Assembly (NCBI GenBank): GCA_041628225.1
Contig: JBFKPQ010000101.1
Location: forward strand, 1-7,960
Direction of reading: 5' to 3'
From: JBFKPQ01 sp041628225
GTDB taxonomy: Bacteria; Actinomycetota; Acidimicrobiia; Spongiisociales; JAENVV01
Length of the DNA: 7,960 bases
A program made the position numbers and the translations under genes. Shown piece after piece: positions 1 to 6,764 of the stretch. Under the pieces are notes generated by a model that saw only the letters and a program-made list of their open reading frames with translations, ran no database searches and was not told the DNA's origin. Each line of letters begins with the position of its first letter. The first letter of the stretch is position 1.

Positions 1-12
1 CCTCCGGCGTCA

Positions 13-52
13 CCTCACTGAGGGTGAGGCGGAACCTGGGGTTTCCGTTCCG
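13..52 (-). terminator. Possible hairpin pair downstream of the DUF3179 gene
   Basis: Two short perfect inverted repeats lie back to back beyond the stop of the DUF3179 gene. One is CCTCAC (13-18) with GTGAGG (24-29), loop 5 nt. The other is CGGAAC (30-35) with GTTCCG (47-52), loop 11 nt. Neither is followed by a T tract on the minus strand, so a classic intrinsic terminator is not shown. They could end the operon transcript or be chance. The remainder of 1-127 shows no gene or tRNA that I can recognise. Confidence 0.25.
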
Positions 53-127
53 TCCCCTCACGCGGCATCAGTCTGGGGGACGATCGGTTAACGGACGGTG
101 AAGGCCGACCTAGATGCAGACCAAACC

Positions 128-1351
128 TCAGCCGTCGATGAGCTCGGTGCTGGGCCGGTAGCTCGACCAGGCGAACCAGAAGGTGTCGAGATGCGGGATC
201 GCCTCGAGTTGCGATCCGGCGAGGTCTCCGGCGGTCGCCAGACCGGCGATCGACCACTCGGTGCCGGTCTCGACGTCGACGAACCCCCCGTCGTGCGTCT
301 CGAAGGTCAGGATCCGGCCGTCGACCGTCGACGAGAAGACGCCGACCGAGCCCACGTCCCGACCCCCATCGACGTTCGCAGCTTCCAGTGCCGAATGCTG
401 TCCGGCCTTCCAGAAGATCACGAGGTCGGTGCTGCCGATCCGACCCGCCACCGCGTTGGCGGTGCCTGCCGCCACGCCGTCGAGCGCCCACGCCGCCGAC
501 TCGTCGCCGATCGTCACGCCGACCACCCTGCGCATGAGCGCGGCGCGCTCGTCGGCGTCTCCGCGGAACAGGAACGGCGTTCGTTCCTCGTCGTCGTATC
601 CCTGATACGGATTCCTGCCATACGCCCGAGAGAATCCCGTCTGCTCGCGATCGAGTACCTGTGCGTCGGGGAAGTTGGCCTTGAAATCCGACCAGCCGAT
701 CAGTGGGGACGGAATGGGCGTGAGCTCGGTGCCGACCAACGCACCGATCACGGCCCGGCCGTCGTAATGGGTCCACAGCGACTCGGTCGCACGGTCGTAC
801 ATCACCAGCGCCGAGTTGTAGAGACGACCCGACGTACCGAACGTGGTCACCTCACCGTCGATGACGCGCTCATACGTGACCGCCGAGTTGCACAGCGGGC
901 AATACGTCACCGAGACCGCAACGCCCCCGACGGTGTCGTTGACGATCTCGTGCCAGATCAAGATCTGCACCGGGTAGGCACGAACATCCCCGTCGATGTC
1001 GAGGTACACAACCGGTTCGTTGTCCTCGATCCACACGTCGGCAGTGCCGACATCGACAAACTTCGGATCGTCGATCGGCGGGATTCCGTCGGGCGGCGGA
1101 CCTCCGGAGATCACGTCGGAAGGCTCGATGAGCGGTTCGGGGAACGCGGGGTGGTCGTACCCATCCCGCAGCGCCGACGGCACCCCTGGCTCGGCGGCAG
1201 ACGACGTGCCGGTCGTTTCGACCGGTGCGGGAGTCGCCGTCACCGCGGGAACGGTGCCATCGCCGGCGACACCGGCGCACGCCGAGACGACGAGGGCGAG
1301 AGCGAGCAGGAGCGTGAGTCGACGTTGCACAGCCGCGACAACCACCCGCAT
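128..1351 (-). CDS. DUF3179 domain lipoprotein
   Basis: A 407-residue protein. Residues 1-25 form a lipoprotein signal: Arg-rich start, hydrophobic run (LTLLLALALVV), and a VSAC lipobox with Cys25 as the expected lipidation site, so it should be anchored on the outer face of the membrane. A Pro/Thr/Ala/Ser-rich linker runs to about residue 60. The rest matches DUF3179: HEIVND (134-139), YCPLCN (150-155, a CXXC pair at Cys151 and Cys154), a following LYNSALVMYDR and SLW stretch, and near the C terminus HLDTFWFAW. The biochemical function of DUF3179 is not known to me; the CXXC pair could bind metal or be redox active (inference). It is the last gene of the operon with the ABC transporter, 35 nt after the permease. 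GGAGG (1352-1356) directly touches the ATG but lies 6 nt before an in-frame GTG at codon 3 (1345), so translation may start there. The family call is firm; the exact start is not. Confidence 0.9.
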   Translation of the reverse strand: MRVVVAAVQRRLTLLLALALVVSACAGVAGDGTVPAVTATPAPVETTGTSSAAEPGVPSALRDGYDHPAFPEPLIEPSDVISGGPPPDGIPPIDDPKFVDVGTADVWIEDNEPVVYLDIDGDVRAYPVQILIWHEIVNDTVGGVAVSVTYCPLCNSAVTYERVIDGEVTTFGTSGRLYNSALVMYDRATESLWTHYDGRAVIGALVGTELTPIPSPLIGWSDFKANFPDAQVLDREQTGFSRAYGRNPYQGYDDEERTPFLFRGDADERAALMRRVVGVTIGDESAAWALDGVAAGTANAVAGRIGSTDLVIFWKAGQHSALEAANVDGGRDVGSVGVFSSTVDGRILTFETHDGGFVDVETGTEWSIAGLATAGDLAGSQLEAIPHLDTFWFAWSSYRPSTELIDG

Positions 1352-1356
1352 CCTCC
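1352..1356 (-). promoter_or_regulatory. Shine-Dalgarno GGAGG of the DUF3179 gene
   Basis: On the minus strand GGAGG abuts the ATG at 1351 with no spacer, which is too close for good initiation. It stands 6 nt from the in-frame GTG at 1345, an ideal distance. A second, weaker TGAGG further upstream (about 1363-1367) is 11 nt from the ATG. The site therefore favours the GTG start slightly; the signal peptide is intact either way. Confidence 0.55.
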
Positions 1357-1367
1357 AATCATCCTCA

Positions 1368-1387
1368 ACTGTCGCCGATCCGACAGT
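1368..1387 (-). repeat. Perfect 7-bp intercistronic hairpin
   Basis: ACTGTCG (1368-1374) is exactly complementary to CGACAGT (1381-1387), with a 6-nt loop. The distal arm overlaps the permease stop codon, and the hairpin sits between permease and DUF3179 gene, about 11 nt from the latter's Shine-Dalgarno. There is no T run after it, so it is more likely an mRNA processing or stability element, or a partial attenuator, than a full terminator (inference). Confidence 0.45.
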
Positions 1388-2964
1388 CAGTGCTCGTCCA
1401 AGACCGAGACGAGTCGGGTCACCTGCTCGTCGACCAGGCGACCGCCGAGCACCAGCCCGGCAAACCAGATCACGGCGCCATAGGCGAGCGCGCCGACGGC
1501 CACGGCGGTGGTCCCTGCCGATCCCCACCGCGCCCACGCCAGCAGCCCGGCCATCCCGACCGGCGCCAGGGCGATAGCACCGACGATCATGCCTCCGAGC
1601 GCCGCCACCGCCGCCTGCCAAGACCCGGTTCGATTGGCGAAGAGGTTGTCGTCGGGCATGGGGTACGCGCCAAGCACCGAGAGCACGTTGCCGATCCCGG
1701 CCCACAGCATCGCCAGGCCTCCCGCCGCCAGCAACGCGCCCGGGACGTGGACGGCCGAACCGGCGGCCCACGCCAGCATCGCCGCCAACGGAACGACCAG
1801 CACCGCCGAACCGATGAACGCAGCGATGTTCTTGCCGGCGAGGATCGTCCGTCCGGAGATGGGCGCCACGACGTACCCCCACATCGATGCGCCGTCGAAT
1901 CCGAGCGCATTGAACGTGAGCGGGGCCACCAGCAAGAACCCGGCCGCCCCGGCGAGGTAAGGCGCCATCGGATGATGCAGGTCTCCGCGCACCGTCGCCA
2001 CCACGAGCCCGACCACGACGATCCCGGTTCCGAAGAGCTGCGCGCGGTACCGGATGTCGCGACGGACGTACACGAGTTCTTTGGCCGCGACGGCTCCCAC
2101 CGCCCCGCGCGGGAGCCACCTCGGCTGCAACCGCCGCGCGCCCCGGGCGGAGCGGACGTGATCCGACACCACCGTCGTCTGCAGCCGGCGCAGCGCCCAT
2201 CCCCACAGCACGACCAACCCGCCCGAGGTCGCCGCGCCGTACAACAACACGGCCGACGGTGCGAGCAACTCCCCGGCCGCGACGCGCGGCCCGACGGTCC
2301 CGAGCGCGCCGGCTGGATTCCACTCGACGGCGCCACTGGCAACACGGCCCGCGGCGCCGAGACCGGCTCCCGCGACACCTTCGGCGATGAATCCACCGAT
2401 GAGGGACGGAAGCACGAACAGGGTCATGACGACCATCGTGACGACGTCCCGGGTGCGCCGGCGACGCAGGAGGTCGCTGAGCACGGTGGTCAGGAGTCGA
2501 CTCGCGCCAATCATCATCACGGTGAACACACCGACGCCTGCCAGACCAACGACGCGCGGTGCTAAGCCACCTCCGACACCCACCACGACACCCAGGCCGA
2601 GCGACAGGGCCGTGAACACGGCACCTGGGCTCAACAACGCCGCACCAGCCAAGCCGGTCGCCAGGGTCCTCGTCGACAGCGGCAACAACTCGAAACTGCG
2701 AGGCTGCAGCGTCTGGTCGAACGAAGCAGCCACGAGCGGCAGCAGCAGCCAGAAGAAGGCGTACGCTGTGAACACGGAGGCGAGCACGACCGTGGATTGC
2801 TCGGGAACCGCGCCGAGCACGATCGTCACGAGAGCGCCGGCGCCCAGCCCCAGGGCCACCGCCAGCATCCAGACCAGGACGGCGCCCGCCTGTGCAAACG
2901 TGCCCGATCCGCCGAACGCGTTTCGGATCACGGCCAGCTTCAACCGGAAGAACGTCCCAACCAT
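1387..2964 (-). CDS. ABC transporter permease (ABC-2 exporter type)
   Basis: A 525-residue, very hydrophobic protein rich in Ala, Gly, Val and Leu, with roughly ten to twelve predicted membrane segments. They cluster at about residues 24-50, 60-80, 103-158, 175-200 and 233-260 and then from about 305 to 515. Basic loops (LLRRRRTR near 165, and an Arg-rich stretch near 270-285) mark likely cytoplasmic faces. No signal peptide or solute-binding domain is present. The size and layout suit the large single-chain permeases of ABC-2 type exporters rather than importers. The ATG lies inside the 3' end of the ATPase gene (25-nt overlap) and has a good GGAGG 7 nt upstream, indicating coupled translation and one complex with that ATPase. 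The substrate cannot be read from sequence. The permease call rests on membrane pattern and context, since no diagnostic motif is seen. Confidence 0.85.
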   Translation of the reverse strand: MVGTFFRLKLAVIRNAFGGSGTFAQAGAVLVWMLAVALGLGAGALVTIVLGAVPEQSTVVLASVFTAYAFFWLLLPLVAASFDQTLQPRSFELLPLSTRTLATGLAGAALLSPGAVFTALSLGLGVVVGVGGGLAPRVVGLAGVGVFTVMMIGASRLLTTVLSDLLRRRRTRDVVTMVVMTLFVLPSLIGGFIAEGVAGAGLGAAGRVASGAVEWNPAGALGTVGPRVAAGELLAPSAVLLYGAATSGGLVVLWGWALRRLQTTVVSDHVRSARGARRLQPRWLPRGAVGAVAAKELVYVRRDIRYRAQLFGTGIVVVGLVVATVRGDLHHPMAPYLAGAAGFLLVAPLTFNALGFDGASMWGYVVAPISGRTILAGKNIAAFIGSAVLVVPLAAMLAWAAGSAVHVPGALLAAGGLAMLWAGIGNVLSVLGAYPMPDDNLFANRTGSWQAAVAALGGMIVGAIALAPVGMAGLLAWARWGSAGTTAVAVGALAYGAVIWFAGLVLGGRLVDEQVTRLVSVLDEH

Positions 2965-3701
2965 CCCAAACCCTCCGGGCCGAGCGCCGCTCCGCCCACG
3001 AGATCGACGAACACATCCTGCAGGCGCCGGCCCTCGGTGATCCGGTCGACGGGTCCGGCCGCCAACAGCCGTCCGTGGTCGATGATCATGATCTCGCTGC
3101 AGAGTCGTTCCACGACGTCCATGGCGTGGTCGGAGAAGACGACCGTTCCTCCACCGTCGACATGGCGGCGCAGGATCTGTTCGACCACCTGACGCGACAC
3201 CGGATCGACGCCGGCGAACGGCTCATCCAGGAACACGACGCGCGGCCCGTGCAGCAGGGCGGCCGCGATCGCGACCTTCTTGGTCATCCCCAGCGAGTAG
3301 TCGGCCACCAGAACATCCGCATCGTCGGCGAGCCCGAGCACACCCAACAACTCAGCCGCACGCTGTTCGATGACGGCGGGATCCATCCGCCGCAGCAAAC
3401 CGTTGAACTCGAGGAGCTGGCGGCCAGTCAGTTTCGGAAACATGCCGGGTTGATCGGGCACGACCCCGAACACCGTCTTGGCGGTGACGGGATCGTCCCA
3501 GACGTCGGTTCCGGCGACCCGCACGATGCCGGCATCGGGGCGGAGCAAGCCGGTCGTCATCCGCAACAGCGTCGTCTTCCCGGCCCCGTTGGGGCCCGTG
3601 ATACCGAAGAACACCCCGGACGGGACGTCGAGCGTGAAATCGAAGACGGCGAGCGTGGCGCCGAAGCGCTTCGTCAATCCCCGGTATGAGACGGCGGTCA
3701 C
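2940..3701 (-). CDS. ABC transporter ATP-binding protein
   Basis: The nucleotide-binding subunit that hydrolyses ATP to power the neighbouring permease, on the cytoplasmic membrane face. Numbered from the longer GTG start at 3719 (259 aa), the motifs are complete. Walker A is GPNGAGKT (42-49), the Q-loop Gln is 89, the signature is YSLGM (140-144), Walker B is VVFLDEP (160-166) followed by the D-loop, and the H-loop His is 197 in FSDH. The YSxGM-type signature is common in ABC-2 exporter ATPases. Two in-frame GTG starts are plausible. The one at 3719 has GGAGG 12 nt upstream, rather far. The one at 3701 (253 aa, chosen) has TAACCT 7 nt upstream, matching other genes here. It is first in the operon and is divergent from the patatin gene, with under 55 nt between starts. 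Family call very secure; the start is a judgement. Confidence 0.93.
   Translation of the reverse strand: MTAVSYRGLTKRFGATLAVFDFTLDVPSGVFFGITGPNGAGKTTLLRMTTGLLRPDAGIVRVAGTDVWDDPVTAKTVFGVVPDQPGMFPKLTGRQLLEFNGLLRRMDPAVIEQRAAELLGVLGLADDADVLVADYSLGMTKKVAIAAALLHGPRVVFLDEPFAGVDPVSRQVVEQILRRHVDGGGTVVFSDHAMDVVERLCSEIMIIDHGRLLAAGPVDRITEGRRLQDVFVDLVGGAALGPEGLGWLGRSSG
2972..2976 (-). promoter_or_regulatory. Shine-Dalgarno GGAGG of the permease gene
   Basis: GGAGG on the minus strand with a 7-nt spacer to the ATG at 2964. It lies inside the coding region of the upstream ATPase gene and fixes the permease start, and with it the 25-nt gene overlap. Confidence 0.8.
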
Positions 3702-3708
3702 GGACGAC

Positions 3709-3714
3709 AGGTTA
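3709..3714 (-). promoter_or_regulatory. Candidate leaderless -10 box (TAACCT) of the ABC operon
   Basis: TAACCT on the minus strand, then 7 nt (GTCGTCC), then GTG at 3701. The spacing places a transcription start at or next to the GTG. No convincing -35 box is seen. If translation begins at 3719 instead, this hexamer lies within the coding region and is a coincidence. Confidence 0.4.
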
Positions 3715-3754
3715 CCCACGGATTACGAACCGCCTCCGGCCGGTTGATTGCGGT

Positions 3755-4648
3755 ATGCAGAACATCATCGGCGTCTTCGAAGGTGGCGGAGTCAAGGGCA
3801 TCGCGCTGGCCGGCGCCGCCGCGGCCACCCTCGACCACGGCTACCGATTCGAGCGCATCGTCGGCACGTCGGCCGGCGCGCTCGTCGGGTCGCTCGTCAT
3901 GTCGGGCTACACCTCCGACCAATTGCGTTCGGCGGTGTGCGCCATCGACTGGGCCGACCTCCTCGACCCGTTCCCCGAGACGCGTCTCCCCCTGATCGGC
4001 AAGCACATCGCCATCGTCACCCGCCGGGGCCTGTACCGCGGAGATCGACTGGAGGCCGTCTGGACGGACCTGTTGGCGACCAAGGGTGTGACGGCGTTCA
4101 CCGACCTGGGAGGGGTGTTCCGGGTCGTCACCACCGACCTCACCCACACCCGCGGACTCGTCTTCCCAGATGTCCTCGACGAGTACGGCCACAATCCGGA
4201 CACGTTTCCCCTGGCGCGGGCCGTGCGAATGTCGGCCTCGGTGCCCTTCGCTTTCGCTCCCGTGCCGTTCGAGAACCTCCGGACGGGTGACCGTTCGTTG
4301 CTCGCCGACGGAGCGATGGCAGCCAACTTCCCGATCCAAGTGGTCGACCCCGAAGCCGGACTGCCCGCCGTAGGGTTCCGGTTCATCGACCAGCCCGGCA
4401 CGCATCCGCACCGGGCCATCGGTGGGCCGCTCGACCTGGCGGCAGCCGTCATGTGGAGCGGGGTGGGGGCGCGCGAGGGCCTCCCGGCGCTCCAGTCCCC
4501 CCTCGTCGACATCATTCGCATTCCCTCGTCGCGGTCGGGCCTCGACTTCGATCTGACGCCTCGCCAAGCCGGCGTGCTCTTCGAGGAGGGCTATGCGGCC
4601 GCGGCGGACGAACTCGAACAACGCCCCCTCGTACCCCAGGTACCCTGA
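3755..4648 (+). CDS. Patatin-like phospholipase
   Basis: A 297-residue serine lipid acyl hydrolase of the patatin family, which uses a Ser-Asp dyad to cleave acyl esters of phospholipids or related lipids. The oxyanion-hole motif GGGVKG is at residues 10-15, the nucleophile elbow GTSAG at 37-41 (Ser39), and the catalytic Asp in the DGA motif at Asp185. There is no signal peptide, so it should be cytosolic, as is usual for bacterial patatins of this small size. The C-terminal part (about 215-297) has no motif I can name. The ATG is the only sensible start: the oxyanion motif follows within ten residues, and further upstream the frame runs into the divergent ATPase gene. No Shine-Dalgarno and no TANNNT box stands at the expected place, unlike its neighbours. 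The SRAP gene begins 5 nt after its stop. Its natural substrate and physiological role cannot be inferred from this context. Confidence 0.93.
   Translation: MQNIIGVFEGGGVKGIALAGAAAATLDHGYRFERIVGTSAGALVGSLVMSGYTSDQLRSAVCAIDWADLLDPFPETRLPLIGKHIAIVTRRGLYRGDRLEAVWTDLLATKGVTAFTDLGGVFRVVTTDLTHTRGLVFPDVLDEYGHNPDTFPLARAVRMSASVPFAFAPVPFENLRTGDRSLLADGAMAANFPIQVVDPEAGLPAVGFRFIDQPGTHPHRAIGGPLDLAAAVMWSGVGAREGLPALQSPLVDIIRIPSSRSGLDFDLTPRQAGVLFEEGYAAAADELEQRPLVPQVP
4641..4646 (+). promoter_or_regulatory. Candidate leaderless -10 box (TACCCT) of the SRAP gene
   Basis: TACCCT, then 7 nt (GACCCAC), then the ATG at 4654. It lies within the last codons of the patatin gene and its final T is the first base of that gene's TGA stop. 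The SRAP ATG has no Shine-Dalgarno, which fits a leaderless transcript. No clear -35 element is visible. Confidence 0.45.
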
Positions 4649-4653
4649 CCCAC

Positions 4654-5328
4654 ATGTGCGGTCGTTTTGTCCAAGCCCAGGATCTCGACGACTACCTCGA
4701 GTACTTCGCAATCGACTCGGTCCGTCTCGACGAGGACATCGCACCCAGTTACAACGTCGCCCCCACCGACCCGGTGCTGGCCGTGGCCGAGCACGACGAC
4801 GAGCGCATCCTCGGGCGGTTCCGGTGGGGTCTCATCCCCCACTACGCCGACAACCGCAAGACGATCCACATCAACGCCCGGCTGGAGACCGTCGCCACGA
4901 AGGCGGCGTTCAAGTCGTCGTTCGCCAAGCGCCGGTGCCTCATCCCGGCCGACGGCTTCTATGAATGGGAGAAGCGGGACGACGGCACCAAACAGCCGCA
5001 CTACATCCGGCTCGAAGGAATGCCGATGGCGTTCGCCGGCATCTGGACCCGCTGGACAGATCCGGCCTCCGGCGAGAAGCTGCGCACGTGCTCGATCATC
5101 ACGACAGACGCCGACCCGCTCATCGAGCCGGTCCACGACCGGATGCCGGTTTCGGTGCAGCCCGATTTGTGGGATGCCTGGCTCGATCCGAAGCTCACCG
5201 ATCCGAGCGAGTTGGTGGCACTGCTCGACGCCAACCATCCCGGAGGGTTCGTCGATACCCTCGTGTCGACAGCCGTGAATTCGGTGCGCAACAACTCCGT
5301 GGAGCTGATCCTCGAAGTCGAGTCCTAG
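4654..5328 (+). CDS. SRAP domain protein (YedK/HMCES family)
   Basis: A 224-residue protein of the SOS response-associated peptidase (SRAP) family. YedK and HMCES form a covalent thiazolidine link between Cys2 and abasic sites in single-stranded DNA, shielding them during replication; Cys2 is exposed by removal of Met1. All key positions of the family are present: MCGRF at the start (Cys2), the SYNVAPT motif (32-38), Asn74 in INAR, Glu104 in DGFYEWEK, and His161 in VHDRMPV. The spacing matches E. coli YedK (Cys2, Asn75, Glu105, His160) closely and the length is normal, so an active protein is expected. Since the Met-Cys start is functionally required, the ATG at 4654 is certain. It lies 5 nt after the patatin stop and faces the inositol-phosphate synthase gene. 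No LexA-type operator is recognised upstream, so SOS control is not shown. Confidence 0.96.
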   Translation: MCGRFVQAQDLDDYLEYFAIDSVRLDEDIAPSYNVAPTDPVLAVAEHDDERILGRFRWGLIPHYADNRKTIHINARLETVATKAAFKSSFAKRRCLIPADGFYEWEKRDDGTKQPHYIRLEGMPMAFAGIWTRWTDPASGEKLRTCSIITTDADPLIEPVHDRMPVSVQPDLWDAWLDPKLTDPSELVALLDANHPGGFVDTLVSTAVNSVRNNSVELILEVES

Positions 5329-5356
5329 ACGGCGGCCACGGCTCTCGCCGTGTGGC
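5329..5356. terminator. Hairpin between convergent genes
   Basis: The 30-nt gap between the SRAP stop and the synthase stop contains CACGGC (5337-5342) and GCCGTG (5347-5352), a perfect 6-bp stem with a TCTC tetraloop, extendable past a small bulge. An alternative pairing is ACGGCG (5329-5334) with CGCCGT (5346-5351). Position suggests a two-way terminator, but no T tract follows in either direction. Confidence 0.4.
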
Positions 5357-5358
5357 AG

Positions 5359-6660
5359 TCAACCGGCCTCGGAATGGGTGACCGGCTGTTCGCCCATCCA
5401 CTCGCGGAGCGTGTTCTTCAGCTTTGTCTGCTGGATGAACAGGTCCTGTTCCGGGGTGGACGCCCCGGCGGCCTGGGGAGCCTTCATGTAGAAGCTCAGC
5501 CACTCCTGCACACCGGACTCGCCGGCGCGCTGTGCCAGGTCCATGAACAGCGCCAGATCGAGCACGATGGGCGCGGCGAGAATGGAGTCGCGGCACAAGA
5601 AGTCGACCTTGATCTGCATCGGGTAGCCCAGCCACCCGAAGATGTCGATGTTGTCCCACCCCTCCTTGTTGTCGCCGCGGGGCGGGTAGTAGTTGATGCG
5701 TACCACGTGGTCGATCTGCCCGTACAGATCGGGGTATACCTCGGGTTGGAGGATGGTGTCGAGCACGCCCAGCTTCGAAACCTCCTTCGACTTGAAGTTC
5801 TCGGGGGCGTCGAGCACCTCGCCGTCCCGGTTGCCGAGGATGTTCGCCGAATACCAGCCGCGCAGGCCCAGCATCCGAGCCTTGAACCCGGGGGCCAGCA
5901 TCGTTTTGATGAGGGTCTGGCCGGTCTTGAAGTCCTTGCCGGCGATCGGCACGCCGCGCGCCTTCGACAGTTCGACCATGCATGACAGGTCGACCGTGAG
6001 GTTGGGTGCCCCGTTGGCGAACGGAACGTCGGACTGCAGGGCCGCATACGCATAGATCTGGCTGGGCGAGATGTTGTCGTCGTCGTTCTTGAGACCCTCC
6101 TCGAAGGCCGCCAACGACGCATGCACCGCCGACGGTTCTTGAAACGCCTCCGTGGAACCGCACCACACCATCACGAGCCGGTCGCAGTCGTTCTCCTCCT
6201 TGAAGCGAGCGATATCGTCGATGAGGGCCATCGCCTGTTCCCACTTGTTCGAGATGTTCTTGACGCGCACGCCTTCGAGGCGCGACACCCACCGCTGATC
6301 GAACACGGCGTCCATCGACACCACACCCTCGAGCTCACTGGAGATCCCGGACAGGTCGCCGCCATCGAGCACGCCGGCGGTGTGGGCCGCCTCGAGCGCG
6401 TTGGGCGAGAGCGGATCCCAACCCCCGAAGACGAGGTCGTCGAGCTCCGCCAACGGGACGAAATCGCGGATGAGTGGGTTGCGATTCTCTTCCTTCGTGC
6501 CGAGACGGATGTGAGCCATCTGCGACACCGACCCGATCGGCGGCTTGAGCCCCCGCCGGGCGGCGATCACACCAGCGATGAACGTGGAAGCCACCGCGCC
6601 CATGCCGGGGAGGAGGACTCCGAGGCGGCCGTTGGCTGGAGCAATCGTTCGTGCAGTCAT
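5359..6660 (-). CDS. ino1: myo-Inositol-3-phosphate synthase
   Basis: Converts glucose 6-phosphate to myo-inositol 3-phosphate using bound NAD+, the entry step to inositol. In actinobacteria inositol feeds phosphatidylinositol and mycothiol, though nothing here shows which product is made. The protein has 433 residues. The NAD-binding loop GMGAVAS is at 19-25, in an N-terminal Rossmann fold. Other family blocks are GGWDPLSPNAL (79-89), NISNKWEQA (135-143), GKDFKTGQT (241-249, with conserved lysines), SANILGNRDG (271-280) and RDSILAAPIVLDL (357-369). At about 430 residues it belongs to a longer form than the roughly 360-residue mycobacterial Ino1. The ATG at 6660 has no Shine-Dalgarno, but TATCAT ends 6 nt upstream. 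It is divergent from the SMP-30 gene with 104 nt between starts, and convergent with the SRAP gene. The symbol follows the general family name. Confidence 0.93.
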   Translation of the reverse strand: MTARTIAPANGRLGVLLPGMGAVASTFIAGVIAARRGLKPPIGSVSQMAHIRLGTKEENRNPLIRDFVPLAELDDLVFGGWDPLSPNALEAAHTAGVLDGGDLSGISSELEGVVSMDAVFDQRWVSRLEGVRVKNISNKWEQAMALIDDIARFKEENDCDRLVMVWCGSTEAFQEPSAVHASLAAFEEGLKNDDDNISPSQIYAYAALQSDVPFANGAPNLTVDLSCMVELSKARGVPIAGKDFKTGQTLIKTMLAPGFKARMLGLRGWYSANILGNRDGEVLDAPENFKSKEVSKLGVLDTILQPEVYPDLYGQIDHVVRINYYPPRGDNKEGWDNIDIFGWLGYPMQIKVDFLCRDSILAAPIVLDLALFMDLAQRAGESGVQEWLSFYMKAPQAAGASTPEQDLFIQQTKLKNTLREWMGEQPVTHSEAG

Positions 6661-6666
6661 GCCGTC

Positions 6667-6672
6667 ATGATA
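6667..6672 (-). promoter_or_regulatory. Candidate leaderless -10 box (TATCAT) of the inositol-phosphate synthase gene
   Basis: TATCAT on the minus strand differs from TATAAT at one base and fits TANNNT. It is followed by 6 nt (GACGGC) and the ATG at 6660, so transcription would start at or very near the start codon. No good -35 box is seen at 16-18 nt. Lack of a Shine-Dalgarno supports a leaderless mRNA. Confidence 0.5.
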
Positions 6673-6751
6673 AGCGGATGCCGGAGGTGCTCACGGTCCG
6701 TGCCAGTGACCTGACCTGGCCCGGACGAGCTGCACCCGGCTCGCTTTCACC

Positions 6752-6757
6752 TAGCCT
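6752..6757 (+). promoter_or_regulatory. Candidate leaderless -10 box (TAGCCT) of the SMP-30 gene
   Basis: TAGCCT, then 7 nt (CACGGGC), then the ATG at 6765. Spacing is identical to that of the SRAP gene. No Shine-Dalgarno is present. An 18-bp dyad, CGAGC (6726-6730) with GCTCG (6739-6743), overlaps where the -35 region would be and could be an operator (weak inference). Confidence 0.5.
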
Positions 6758-6764
6758 CACGGGC

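Noticed and set aside
1..127. Searched by eye for a tRNA or small RNA at the left edge.
   Set aside because: No cloverleaf, T-loop motif or other RNA signature was found; only short hairpins.
98..1483. A 461-codon plus-strand open frame opposite the DUF3179 gene.
   Set aside because: Composition is typical of the antisense of GC-rich coding DNA (Arg, Asp, His, Val rich) with no domain, while the opposite strand carries a clear conserved protein.
1352..3016. The DUF3179 reading frame stays open upstream on the minus strand to 3016, giving a potential 962-residue protein.
   Set aside because: The extension lies in another frame of the permease gene, is Arg/Gly-rich, and lacks any family match. 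The lipoprotein signal marks the true start near 1351.
3728..3745. AACCG and CGGTT arms plus a CCGGCCGG palindrome between the divergent ATPase and patatin genes.
   Set aside because: Five-base arms and a short GC palindrome are expected by chance in this composition, and they do not align with a promoter box.
3698..4744. A 348-codon minus-strand open frame opposite the patatin gene.
   Set aside because: The patatin motifs on the plus strand are complete, and the antisense product is low-complexity with no recognisable fold.
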